Assembly: GCF_020906515.1 (NCBI RefSeq)
Contig: NC_085851.1
Location: forward strand, 1,984,001-2,048,000
Direction: 5' to 3'
Length of the DNA: 64,000 bases
From: Vanrija pseudolonga
Lineage: Eukaryota > Basidiomycota > Tremellomycetes > Trichosporonales > Trichosporonaceae
Position numbers and translations under genes: made by a program. Under the pieces are notes generated by a model. That model made no database searches, had not been told where the DNA came from, and saw only the letters and a list, made by a program, of their open reading frames with translations. Shown here piece after piece: positions 1 through 8,995 of the stretch (position 1 is the first letter of the stretch; each line of letters begins with the position of its first letter).

Positions 1-393
1 CCGCTAGCCGGCACGACGACTCACCATTCCTCGTAAACGTCCTTCAAGTCCGTTTCTGCTCCGAGAGACGATGTCTAGTATGAGGCAGCAGGGTGAAGCA
101 TGGCGAAAGAGCTAGTGGGGTGCTGCTCGATGACATGAGGCTCATGTACACATTCCAGAATGCTGTGGGGCAGATGCGAGGTGCGGCGCGAAGGGTGGCG
201 GCTGACTGCATTGACGTTCACGTTCACACTCCTTGTCCGATTGTGTGTGATGCTCATTCACCAGGATGCGACCCTCGCCCTCGTCGTCTTGCACGACTCT
301 TGCTCAGCGTGTATAAGTCGGCGGTCCTGCTCTCCCACATTCATACTCATTCACTCAACCACACTCCCTCCCTATCGACCCACACTTCTCATC
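1..393. other. upstream region of first array gene
   Basis: No convincing coding exon is visible. A TATA-like stretch (TATAAG at 312-317) lies about 80 bases before the ATG at 394, followed by a pyrimidine-rich leader with repeated CATTCA/CTCATTCA words. It is best read as the promoter and leader of the gene at 394. Confidence 0.5.
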
Positions 394-1201
394 ATGCCAG
401 ACGAGGACCACCAGCGTCAGCGGCCCTCCACCGAGGGAAACCACCACACGGCGCATGTCGGTGGCGTTCCATCTGCCACCGGCGCTGCCAATACCGTGGC
501 GCGTGCTCCCGCAACTGTCGACGCAACCGTGCACACCGTTACGACCCTTTACCAAGTCATTGCTGGTATTCAGCGCCGGTTGGACGCCAACGATGCGACT
601 ATCAAGACCATCACACGCCTCCAAGCTCAGAACCAGGCTGAGCTGGATGCACTCCAGCGTCGCTTGAAAGCGCACGAGCAGGCGCTCGATGCCGTCGCCC
701 GCGGCCTGGCAGCGAACGCTACGGCCATGGCTGGCCAGGCTGTCGGCAGCGCACATGCCGAGGGTAACAGTAAGCTTGATGATTTAGCTCGAACAAGACA
801 ACGCTGACAGTGTAGCCAACCTCGAAGCGATTTCCCACCAGATACGCGGGAACGGAGAGACCCTGGACCAGATATACAGGGACATCGAGCGGGTTGGGAG
901 GAATCTGCAGACGCAGAGCACGCTGCTGAGCGCGAGTGTCGCCGAGCGCGCCACTGCCGCGGAGGTGCTTGGCCAACTCGTCACCAGGGGTCAGGCTCGC
1001 CACACCTCGCGCGAGGTTGCCGGCCCCGCGGCGCTCGAGGACAGCTCGCCTCGTCTCCCTGGCTGCTGCCCCGACTGGGCTGCCGGCAACTGTGCGGGCC
1101 AGACGTGCCCTCGCAACCTGCTCCATGCCTGTGCTCTGTGCTCGACGGCAGACAAGCATGTCCACCACCAGTCGGCCGCCTGCCCCAAGCACAGCGCGTG
1201 A
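394..1201 (+). CDS. coiled-coil protein with C-terminal Cys/His module (array gene 1)
   Basis: A predicted 253-residue protein in two exons, 394-769 and 816-1201. The 46-nt intron has GTAAGC at its donor, CTGAC as branch point and TAG as acceptor, and it restores the frame exactly. Residues about 45-185 are charged and Ala/Leu/Gln rich with heptad-like spacing, so a coiled coil is likely. Residues 208-253 carry the array module: C-C-x-D-W-x2-G-x-C-x4-C-x5-H-x-C-x2-C followed by several His and a last Cys, a probable zinc site. No signal peptide or membrane segment is seen. The next five genes on the same strand share this design. The module's first half recalls CCCH and zinc-knuckle motifs of nucleic-acid-binding proteins, but the function is unknown. 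The intron model is solid; the role is not assignable. Confidence 0.75.
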
Positions 1202-1453
1202 GGTAGCTACATAGGTTGCGTCGAGGACCTTGGCATGGCATATGCACTCTGTTGGTGCGTCGCGCGACGTGTGGCGCAGTTGGTGCCACCGTGCCACCAA
1301 CGCGCTGACATCATTGACGCCTGTGCGCCCCAAGGGCGTTTGAGCCAGTCACTCAACAATCCGTGTCTTGCTCGTCTTGCTCATCATCCTTTGACTTCCT
1401 CCATCAACACTTTCTCACCTCTTTCCCTTTATCACCCCTCCCGCAACTGCATC

Positions 1454-2689
1454 ATGACCAAGCGCCGCCGTACCCCGTCGGTGGACACGCTCGACGTCAC
1501 GTCCGACACCGACACTGAGGCCACCTCCGCCGGCACTCACGCTGGCGCCCCCACCGCGGTGACCCACAACCACAACAACTTCAACAACTTTTCCGTCAAC
1601 ATTGACACCGATGCCATTCATCGCGCTATCGAGCAACAGAATGCGCTTCTCTCGTCCATCCAGGCCACCCAAGTCGAGCATACCGACATGCAGAACCAGC
1701 ATGCCGAAGTGACCAAGTCTGTCCAGGTGGTCCAGGAGCAGCACGGCGAAGCCCATGCCGAGCACCGCGACGCTCTCGCCGGAATCAAGCGCACCCTCGA
1801 CAACCATGACAAGGCATTTGACGACCACGGCAAGGCACTTGCCATTCTGGTCGACTCTCAGAAGAAGCACGACGAGGTCCTTCAGTCCATTCTCCAGGGG
1901 CAGAAGGACCAAACAGACCTCCTTCAGTCCATTCTCGCCACTCAAAGGACCCTCGCTGAGAAGCTTGACGCCTCTGCCGCCATCGTCACGGCCACCGTAG
2001 CCTCATCCGAGAACGCCTTCCTTGAGTTCAACAACAAGCTTGATTCCGTCATCGCCAAGACCAATGATCTCGACACCAGCGTGGCCGCTGTGCGCGCCGA
2101 CGTCAACAACAATCTCGAAACGAAGATCGCTGCGCTCGACAACAAGCTTGATGACAAGTTTGCGACCGTTGACACCAAGCTCTTCACCGTCGAGGCCGTA
2201 AATGCAAACCTCGGTGCCCGTATCGATGCGGTCAATAGCAAGATAACCAAAGTCGATGGCAACGTGGCTGCGCTCAGCCGCACGCTCCCTGCGGTCGAAA
2301 CTCAGCTCGGTACCATCAAGACGCAGCTCAAGGCGGTCGATGCGAACCAAACCTCCCACACGACCTCCCTCGATCGCATCAAGACCAAAGTGACATCCCT
2401 CGGTACGAAGACGGACACCATCGCGGGTGATACCATTCACCTCATCGCGGAAGTCAAGAAGCTCGCCTCTCACACTGGCGACAGCCGCAGCCTTCAAAAC
2501 TCCGGTGCCTCTACAGTCCACAGCCATTCTAGAGCTAGCACCACCAATAGCAACTACTGTGAGGAATGGAACCGCGACAGTTCGAAGTGCAGCTCTGCCA
2601 CTTGTCGCCATGGAAAGCTGCATCTCTGCCCTCACTGTATCTCAAAGGGCAGGACGGGAATTCATAGGAGCTTGTATTGCCCTTACTGA
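1454..2689 (+). CDS. long coiled-coil protein with C-terminal Cys/His module (array gene 2)
   Basis: A single-exon protein of 411 residues. The N-terminus is basic (MTKRRR), followed by a Thr/His/Asn-rich segment. Residues about 50-345 form a long coiled-coil stretch with repeated units of the type L-D-x-K-L-D-x-K-F-A-T-V-D-T-K. Residues 367-411 hold the module: C-x9-C-x4-C-x5-H-x-C-x2-C-x8-H-x4-C, with the W-N pair after the first Cys. The ATG at 1454 is chosen because upstream in-frame codons look like leader. The 5' leader shares wording with that of the next gene (TCTTCCTCGTCTT-like stretch and CCTTTGACT), which argues for a recent duplication. The long rod suggests oligomerisation. Function unknown. 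Confidence 0.8.
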   Translation: MTKRRRTPSVDTLDVTSDTDTEATSAGTHAGAPTAVTHNHNNFNNFSVNIDTDAIHRAIEQQNALLSSIQATQVEHTDMQNQHAEVTKSVQVVQEQHGEAHAEHRDALAGIKRTLDNHDKAFDDHGKALAILVDSQKKHDEVLQSILQGQKDQTDLLQSILATQRTLAEKLDASAAIVTATVASSENAFLEFNNKLDSVIAKTNDLDTSVAAVRADVNNNLETKIAALDNKLDDKFATVDTKLFTVEAVNANLGARIDAVNSKITKVDGNVAALSRTLPAVETQLGTIKTQLKAVDANQTSHTTSLDRIKTKVTSLGTKTDTIAGDTIHLIAEVKKLASHTGDSRSLQNSGASTVHSHSRASTTNSNYCEEWNRDSSKCSSATCRHGKLHLCPHCISKGRTGIHRSLYCPY

Positions 2690-2819
2690 TTCCTGTTAGG
2701 CTGTTAGGGGGTCTTCCCCGATATATAGCTGTGAATGCACGTATGGTATATCGAAGTGATGTCCTTCGTACCGCATAATGGCCAGCTGAGCAGAATCTAC
2801 ACGTTGACTAATGACAACG

Positions 2820-2841
2820 ACGCGTCGCGGTTGCGACGCGT
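2820..2841. promoter_or_regulatory. perfect inverted repeat with two ACGCGT boxes
   Basis: ACGCGTCGC, a GGTT spacer, then GCGACGCGT: a perfect 9-bp inverted repeat. Each arm contains ACGCGT, the core of the MluI cell-cycle box bound by the Swi6-containing MBF complex in ascomycete yeasts. It lies 147 bases upstream of the ATG at 2988. Regulation by an MBF-like factor is inference. Confidence 0.5.
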
Positions 2842-2987
2842 GTGGGGGGGTCGCCACCCGTATGTGTCTTCCTCGTCTTCCTTTGCGCCCTCCTTTGACT
2901 CAATGTTCAACTCTTGACACTTCACCTTTCTCCCACTTCACCTCCTCTCAACTTGACCTTCTCTCACTTCACACACTCAGTCCAACA

Positions 2988-3817
2988 ATGCCCCCCAAGC
3001 GTCGTCGTGAGAAGACCCCCGATGGGCGCGCAGTCCAGCCTCGCGTTGCCACCAACAATGCTGCGACCGGCGCTGGAACCGCTGGGTCCGTCTCCATTAC
3101 CGACGCCGCTGGTGGTGCCCGCGTGGCCCAGTCGTCCAACCTCAACTTCGCCGTGACGCTCAACAACGATTCGAACCAGATCATCCTGGACAAGCTTGCC
3201 GAGCTCGCCAACGCCATTGCCGCACTCCAGCGCTCCCAGAAGACAGACGCCGAGTCCCACCGCACGGAAGTCGGATCCCTTCGCGAGCAAGTCGAGTCCA
3301 TTGGCAAGCAGGTGGAGGAACAAGGACAGGCGATCAAGTCCATTCGTCGTGCCCAGACTAAGCAGGGACCGGTCCTCAAGCACCTCCTTTGTACCTCCGT
3401 GTCACAACGCCACATTGGCATGGTGCCATCTATTCAGTCCACCCCGATACATTCTACTATAACTAGCCCGTACCGAGCCTAGTTATCTCTCTATCTAATG
3501 TATCGTCTTGTACTATCTCTCTAGTCGACTTGCCTAGTGTCGTTAAGTCTCCCACGAGGCTGATCTTGGACTCAGTGCCACTCGCCGTCATCGCCTACAC
3601 GACAAGTACTATGCCGCCTCATGTACCCGCCTCAACTTTCTCTCCTCGGCGCCGCAACTACTGTCCAATGTGGTACTCTACTGGACAGTATGGGGACAAA
3701 GCTGGTTGCCAGTACGGACATCGCCACGTCTGTCGCACATGCGAGGTCAGCGGCTCGCCAGCGGACCATCACCAAGACGAGTGCCCCAATCCTAAGTATC
3801 AACCCACTCCATTCTAG
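2988..3817 (+). CDS. coiled-coil protein with atypical Cys/His module (array gene 3)
   Basis: The start MPPKRRREK gives a basic N-terminus like that of array gene 2, then a Ser/Ala-rich part and a coiled coil (residues about 65-125). The C-terminal module lies in another frame at about 3647-3800, so an intron is needed. Two models fit: intron 3470-3537 (phase 2, TAG acceptor) or intron 3391-3524 (phase 1, TAG acceptor); both give an open frame to the stop at 3815-3817. The module reads C-P-M-W..., then only one Cys before H-x-H-x-C-x2-C-x9-H-H-x3-E-C, so the second Cys of the family pattern is absent. Its zinc site may be altered. Exon boundaries are uncertain and transcript data would decide them. 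Confidence 0.55.
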
Positions 3818-4212
3818 TCAAGACGCACCTCAAGGAGGTACCAGTCGCACGTTGATTGTAAAACGGTACAGTGCCAAAGCAGGTCAAGGGGCTCACACAA
3901 GCAGTTCTCAGGTTGTTGTTCGGTGCGCGGGTCATCAAGACTGGGCGAGCAGGTGTTGGCAGGGAGACGGAGACGGCGGGCCGAGGACACGGCGCAAGGC
4001 TGCTTCACGGTGTGTTGTGCTGTGTACATGTTGATGTAACGCGTTGCGTGACCGGGGGCGAGTTGCAGCTGCAACCCGCTGACTGCTGACTGCGCCGACT
4101 TGGATTTCTCGCACCGGCCCACAACTCGCCGCAAACTATTTCTTGCACTGATCGTCCCAATTCTTTCTCATTCACACATTCCACCAACAACAAACAACTA
4201 CAACGAACAACA
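3818..4212. other. intergenic, promoter of array gene 4
   Basis: About 395 bases with no supported coding exon. The last 60 bases are rich in CAAC/ACAA words before the ATG at 4213, as expected of a fungal leader. Nothing else recognised. Confidence 0.4.
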
Positions 4213-5082
4213 ATGGCTACTACCAACGCCACCAAGGACAACGTCGACGCCCAGCTCGCCTCCATCGACGGCGACCTCCAGCGCCTTCACGGCAACTACC
4301 GCTCGTCGTGGACGCGCACCCTCGGCCACATGGGCGCGGTTCACGTCGCCCAGCAGCGCCAGGAGCAGGACTTTGGCGCCATGGCCCTCCTCGAGACCCA
4401 CTCGGCGTGGCATGCCCGCTCGATGCGCGACAGCCAGGAGGCGCACCACGCCACCGTCAAGCTCTTTGTCGACGCCGTTGACCTCGCCAACGGCGCGGGC
4501 GGCGGCGGCGCGTCAGTCAACCTTCCCGATGTCCAGGTCGACGAGGTCATTGACGACCCTGCTCCCGCCCCCGGCGCGGCTCCCGCCCTCACCCTCACCG
4601 AAGCCCCGGTCGCCGCCGCCGTCGGTGAGGTCGTCGCCCTCGCGCCCGTCATCCACGACACCGACGCCTCGGTCTCCTCTGTCACCGGCCACGTCGACGA
4701 CACCACTCGCGCCGAGCTGATCCGCAGCCTCAAGACCCCTCTCAACTTCCGCTGGCCGACCATTACCATTGAGGGCGGTGCGGTCGAGCACAACACAAAG
4801 GGCGACAAGGACAACCACGATGTCGACGACGACGACCTCGACCGCGCGAGCACCGTCGCTCAGGCCCCTCAACCCCGCGGCAAGACCTCCATTGCCGTCC
4901 AGAAGCTTGCCGAGATCACCCCCGTCATCAACATGACCACCTCGAACGTCTGCTGGGCGTACAGCAACGGCCGCTGCAACGACATTGTTTGCCCCCGCGG
5001 CCTCTACCACGCCTGCATCACGTGCTACAAGCGCAAGAAGGCGTACAACCACCCCTGGTGCATGGGTGCCGGTCAGCACTGA
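4213..5082 (+). CDS. acidic protein with C-terminal Cys/His module (array gene 4)
   Basis: A single-exon protein of 289 residues. Residues 1-95 are His/Gln/Ala-rich and helical (including AQQRQEQDFGAMALLETHSA), matching the N-terminal helices of array genes 5 and 6. Residues about 96-235 are a low-complexity Ala/Pro/Asp/Val linker with an Asp tract near 215. Residues 245-289 form a full module: C-x7-C-x4-C-x5-H-x-C-x2-C-x8-H-x2-C. The leader at 4180-4212 is CA-rich and the Met context is good (ACAATGG). No targeting signal is seen. Very high GC3 matches the conserved housekeeping genes in the window, so it is probably expressed. Function unknown. Confidence 0.8.
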   Translation: MATTNATKDNVDAQLASIDGDLQRLHGNYRSSWTRTLGHMGAVHVAQQRQEQDFGAMALLETHSAWHARSMRDSQEAHHATVKLFVDAVDLANGAGGGGASVNLPDVQVDEVIDDPAPAPGAAPALTLTEAPVAAAVGEVVALAPVIHDTDASVSSVTGHVDDTTRAELIRSLKTPLNFRWPTITIEGGAVEHNTKGDKDNHDVDDDDLDRASTVAQAPQPRGKTSIAVQKLAEITPVINMTTSNVCWAYSNGRCNDIVCPRGLYHACITCYKRKKAYNHPWCMGAGQH

Positions 5083-5469
5083 TCGCGCTCTGCTGTCGCC
5101 TTGTGCGGTCACGCTTTTTCGTAGCTAGTGGCGGACACTAGTAGTTTTGATTTTTGATTTGATTATGAATCCCCCAGTCCATTAACTTTCTTGGGTGCTG
5201 CACGCTCCGTCGGTGCTAATCCCCGCGGCGTTTAACCGCCGAATCAAGCCAAGCCCATACTAACTCCTCAGCCCCACCACTAACTGCACGCATGCATACC
5301 TTTGTGCCGTGGCGCGTGGCGTACGAAGCACGCGCGGGTGGAGGTGGCGGCGTGGCGTCGCACCTTTGGCCTCGTGTTCGCGTGTTCGCACCACCGTCCC
5401 CAACGGCGCTCCTTATCAGCTGCAACTTATCCGCATTCACGCTCACCACCTTTCACCCATTCACCTACT
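5083..5469. other. intergenic, promoter of array gene 5
   Basis: About 390 bases. It opens with an AT-rich block (TTTTGATTTTTGATTTGATTA near 5145-5165) that may mark the 3' end of the preceding transcript. The second half is GC-rich with no supported coding frame before 5470. Confidence 0.4.
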
Positions 5470-6486
5470 ATGAGCGAGCTGTCCACCACCTCCGTTTCGA
5501 TGGTCACAGCGCCCAGTGACGCCAGCACGGTGCCCGACCTAGCAGCGCTGGCACGCGACCTCGCGCGCTCGCGGCGCAGGCAGCGTGCGCACGTCGCGGA
5601 CATTCTCGCGTCCCGGCACAACCAGGAGGTGACGCTCGAGGCCATCCTCCGCCTCGAGAAGGTCAAGGAGGAGAGCTTTAACGCCCTTCGGCAGGCGCAG
5701 GCAGAGCACCACGTCCAGCTGCGTGCCTTTATCGACAGTATCGAGGCGACCTACGGCCGCACGCCGGGGAGCGGAGGGCCAGTCCCGCCCCCAACTACAC
5801 CTGCACCTCTGGACGCGACAGCACCGCCAGCTCCCCCTGGGTTCCCCACTCCGCCCCCTCGCCGCGCCACCGAGAGCCTTCTCGGCCTCGGCGTGGACGA
5901 CGAAAACGCCGGGCTCGAGATCGCCCAGAGCGAATCAGACTCCTCGACCGAGACGGGGGGTGTCGAGCCGGGCGAGCTGATGGCCGACCACACGGTACCC
6001 CCTAGCGACAGCACACCGTTTAGCAATGTCGCACAAGTCGGTCGCCACCGCCCCTACTTTGTCCTCAATCCGTCACCCGAATCCACCCCGAGGCCGCCGG
6101 CACCCTCGCTCCCCCGCTCACCACTCGAGCTGTCCCCTGCGCCTACCATCACGGTTGCTCGCCCGACCCGAGTGGTTCTGGACGATACCGACGGTCTTAC
6201 CGATAACACCTACGCGACAGCGACCGAGCCGGGATACCACGTCGACACCCGCACGACGAGGCACCACCGCCATGCCCCCGGGGCCAACACTTCGGCCCAG
6301 CCCCAGCCCCAAGTCCCCTACTGCTGCGACTGGAACTGGTACGACGTGTGCTACCGTGGCACCTTCTGCCCCCGTGGTGCATGGCACGCATGCTGGAACT
6401 GCCACCCCGCCGGCGAGCCGGCCCAGCACCAGGCGAGGGATTGCCGTAAGGTCTTGGCCCCGGGGTCGTTCCGCTGGGTCGAGTGA
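5470..6486 (+). CDS. helical protein with C-terminal Cys/His module (array gene 5)
   Basis: A single-exon protein of 338 residues. The N-terminal helix (residues about 25-95; HVADILASRHNQEVTLEAIL, ALRQAQAEHHVQLRAFID) aligns by eye with array gene 6, which has MLKSILALKHQQEADLGYIL at the same place. A Pro/Ser/Thr-rich disordered linker of about 185 residues follows. Residues 283-325 hold the module: C-C-D-W-N-x4-C-x5-C-x5-H-x-C-x2-C-x8-H-x4-C, and a short basic/aromatic tail ends the protein. The ATG at 5470 follows a leader with TTCACCTACT; an upstream in-frame Met at 5302 lies in leader-like sequence and was not used. Function unknown. Confidence 0.8.
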   Translation: MSELSTTSVSMVTAPSDASTVPDLAALARDLARSRRRQRAHVADILASRHNQEVTLEAILRLEKVKEESFNALRQAQAEHHVQLRAFIDSIEATYGRTPGSGGPVPPPTTPAPLDATAPPAPPGFPTPPPRRATESLLGLGVDDENAGLEIAQSESDSSTETGGVEPGELMADHTVPPSDSTPFSNVAQVGRHRPYFVLNPSPESTPRPPAPSLPRSPLELSPAPTITVARPTRVVLDDTDGLTDNTYATATEPGYHVDTRTTRHHRHAPGANTSAQPQPQVPYCCDWNWYDVCYRGTFCPRGAWHACWNCHPAGEPAQHQARDCRKVLAPGSFRWVE

Positions 6487-6749
6487 GCGTCCAGTTGTGT
6501 GGATAGAGTATGGAGATGATGCAAAGTGGTCAGCAGGTGTCGCTGGTCATGACAGAGTCGGCCTCGACGGTCGTAATCGGAGAGCTGATGCCATCTGATA
6601 CCCGGCCTTGCATGCAAACTTACCACCCACCCGCTGCCACTCGATGTCGATGAGTGTGGCGGTGCGCGGGGTCAAATTGTTGCAAGGGCGCAATCCATCA
6701 GACCCACTCAACTCACTCGCATTTCCATCTTCCTTCCACACACACCATC

Positions 6750-8207
6750 ATGACACCCGACGACACAAGTTCAGACGACTCAACTGCGGTCTCGCCTGCC
6801 CCCATGGCCAGCTCGACCACCTCTACCACCCCAACGCACATCGCAGCCCTCTTTGCGCGCCTTGTGGCGTCAGACAAGCGCCAGGACGACATGCTCAAGT
6901 CTATTCTCGCCCTCAAGCATCAGCAAGAGGCCGATCTGGGGTACATTCTTAAGCACGAGAAGCTTCGCACAGCCGACCTTATCGCCCTCCGTCATCGCCT
7001 GGATGAGAACGCCGCGTCGGTCGAGTCCAAGCTCCGCGCGGTGCTCACTGCAGGCGACGCGAAGGAAAGTGCCGGCGGCGGTGTGTCGCCTCAGACCGAG
7101 CATGCTTCAAACGGGGCCACCGCGGACCGTCCCAACCCCTCGTCTACCGCCCAGCAGCAAGACCATTCGCCGCCCGCCGGCGCCACCCCATCCGCAACCG
7201 GTACCCGCGACTCCTCTTCGCTCTCTAGGTGTACCCCTCCGACCAAAGTGTTCACTCCCCACGTACACACGCAAGTTCAAGCCCTCCGCAAGACCGACCT
7301 CCATGCTGCCCCCCGTCCTTCAAAGGCTGGCGCCAGCATCCCAAGGCCCCGTAGAGGTTCTGGCACCAACTACTGCAGTCCGTGGAACTTTGAACCTGCA
7401 GGGTGCGAGGCGTCCACATGCCCAGACGGCAAACTACATGTCTGTTTTGTCTGTCACAAATGGAACAAGCCGTCGGACCACCGCTTCTGCGGTTGCAACT
7501 ATCTGCCCTGGCAGACTCCCACGAAGGTCGCTCCCACCACTGTCCTCGCGCCCAACGCGGTGGCCGTCAAAGGTGGGCCCGGCGCTACCGAGGACAGTCC
7601 GAAGGGGAACGACTTCGGCGCTCCTGCTCACCTCGACTCCGATATCGCCAAGACCACTGAGAGTGCCCCTGCTCCGGTCCGCACCACAACTGCCACAGAC
7701 GAGGGGGCTCAAGCCAAAACTTCCACCGTCACCGACTCTGCGCTGCGTGTCCGGTTCCGCAAAGTCGCGCCACTTCCAAAGATGGGCACAGACGACGATC
7801 CTCCCGTCTACTACTACTGCTACGCTTGGAACACGATCGATGGAACCTGCAAGGCGCCGACATGCCCTGATGGATCCCTGCACAACTGCTACTTTTGCCA
7901 CCCCAAGAACCAACCGTCGAACCACACTGCGATCAACTGCCCGGCCATGCACTTCAAGTCGAGCGACACCCCAAAGGTGGGCACGTCCTGTTGCAGTGCC
8001 ACAGCGGACGCAGGCAAGCCCGTCGTTCCCGTTTTTCGCGGTACTCCTGTACTCTGTGAGGCGTGGAACAGCTCTCGTAGCGCCTGTGAAGGGGAGACTT
8101 GTGCGCGCGGGCACCTTCACCAGTGCACCATCTGTTTTGCGAGCGGCAGGAACAACTGTCACCGCTCAATCGACCACCACATCTACACGGGCACTATTCT
8201 AAAGTGA
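6750..8207 (+). CDS. protein with three Cys/His modules (array gene 6)
   Basis: A single-exon protein of 485 residues and the only array member with three copies of the module, at residues about 207-250, 354-400 and 434-485. Each begins C-x2-W-N and continues with C-x4-C-x2-G-x2-H-x-C-x2-C. The third ends with His rather than Cys at the last position. The N-terminus is acidic (PDDTSSDDS), followed by a helix (residues 30-105) shared with array gene 5. The linkers are Pro/Thr/Ala rich. The repeats look like internal duplication after the family had formed. Multivalent zinc modules fit nucleic-acid or multi-partner binding, but this is inference. It is the last gene of the same-strand array. 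Confidence 0.82.
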   Translation: MTPDDTSSDDSTAVSPAPMASSTTSTTPTHIAALFARLVASDKRQDDMLKSILALKHQQEADLGYILKHEKLRTADLIALRHRLDENAASVESKLRAVLTAGDAKESAGGGVSPQTEHASNGATADRPNPSSTAQQQDHSPPAGATPSATGTRDSSSLSRCTPPTKVFTPHVHTQVQALRKTDLHAAPRPSKAGASIPRPRRGSGTNYCSPWNFEPAGCEASTCPDGKLHVCFVCHKWNKPSDHRFCGCNYLPWQTPTKVAPTTVLAPNAVAVKGGPGATEDSPKGNDFGAPAHLDSDIAKTTESAPAPVRTTTATDEGAQAKTSTVTDSALRVRFRKVAPLPKMGTDDDPPVYYYCYAWNTIDGTCKAPTCPDGSLHNCYFCHPKNQPSNHTAINCPAMHFKSSDTPKVGTSCCSATADAGKPVVPVFRGTPVLCEAWNSSRSACEGETCARGHLHQCTICFASGRNNCHRSIDHHIYTGTILK

Positions 8208-8571
8208 CCCGGAGGGAAAAATATCCCACCGTCTCCGCCTGCAAGCCTCTGATTCATGTGTCGGTAAGTCCTCATTGTCTGCAACTCTTCAGGTGTAGAG
8301 CCGTGACGATGAATACAGAGGTTGCATTCATAATGTGGTGCTCAGGCCGTGTGTTGTGATGGTGGTGATAGCGATGACAGACTGACTGTCGTGACGACGC
8401 CACAGAGTGTGACAGGTGAGGTCATCTTGCGCCACGATGAGAGCACACACGCCTCGGCGCCCCCAGGGGTCGTTCCCACCAAGCGACCAAGTGCACTCAT
8501 CCGACACTCACATCATCGTCTCCCTCTCTCTCTCTCTCTCAACCACCCACTTCACCAACCGCTTCACCACC

Positions 8572-8947
8572 ATGCCCCCGAAGCAGGACAGCACCGCGTG
8601 GACCAACGAGCACCAGGTACGTCTGCTCCCAGCAACGCTGACCCCAGCTCTCCGTCCTGCGCCACATCGTCGCCTCGTCCCTCGCCGCCCGTCCCGCTCT
8701 GTACGCGCAGCCGCAGATGGCCGGCGTCAACGGCAACGGCGGCAGCCGTATCAATCAGAAGCTCCAGGCGACGCTCGCACTCCTCGTCAAGCAGTTCCCC
8801 GAGGCCGAGGGCATGATCAAGGACGAGGTCGCCAAGCTCTCGGGCGGCAAGGCCGGCGCTGGCGGCGCGGCTGGCGGTGCGCGTCCGCGTGAGAACAAAC
8901 GCAAGAAGAGCGACGATGAGGATGAGGTTTCGGTCAAGGAGGAGTAG
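8572..8947 (+). CDS. small SANT-like charged protein
   Basis: 114 residues in two exons, 8572-8616 and 8648-8947. The intron is only 31 nt (GTACGT...CTGACCCCAG). The protein opens MPPKQDSTAWTNEHQ, and the intron falls right after this WTxEHx motif. Helical residues 16-77 include LRHIVASSL and LQATLALLVKQF; the C-terminal tail has a Gly/Ala run, a basic patch (RENKRKK) and an acidic end. The - strand gene at 9446 has the same WT-E-H motif with a phase-0 intron at the same point and a similar body, so the two are paralogues facing each other. The fold resembles a SANT/Myb-like helical domain followed by a nuclear-type tail. DNA or chromatin binding is inferred. Confidence 0.72.
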
Positions 8948-8995
8948 AGCTAGCAGGCATGCATGACAGTCACTAGCACAACTGGGCCTCTACAG

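Noticed and set aside
394-8207. Whether the Cys/His array is part of a retroelement
   Set aside because: No polymerase, integrase, protease, terminal repeat or target-site duplication is visible, and the genes have ordinary leaders and spacing.
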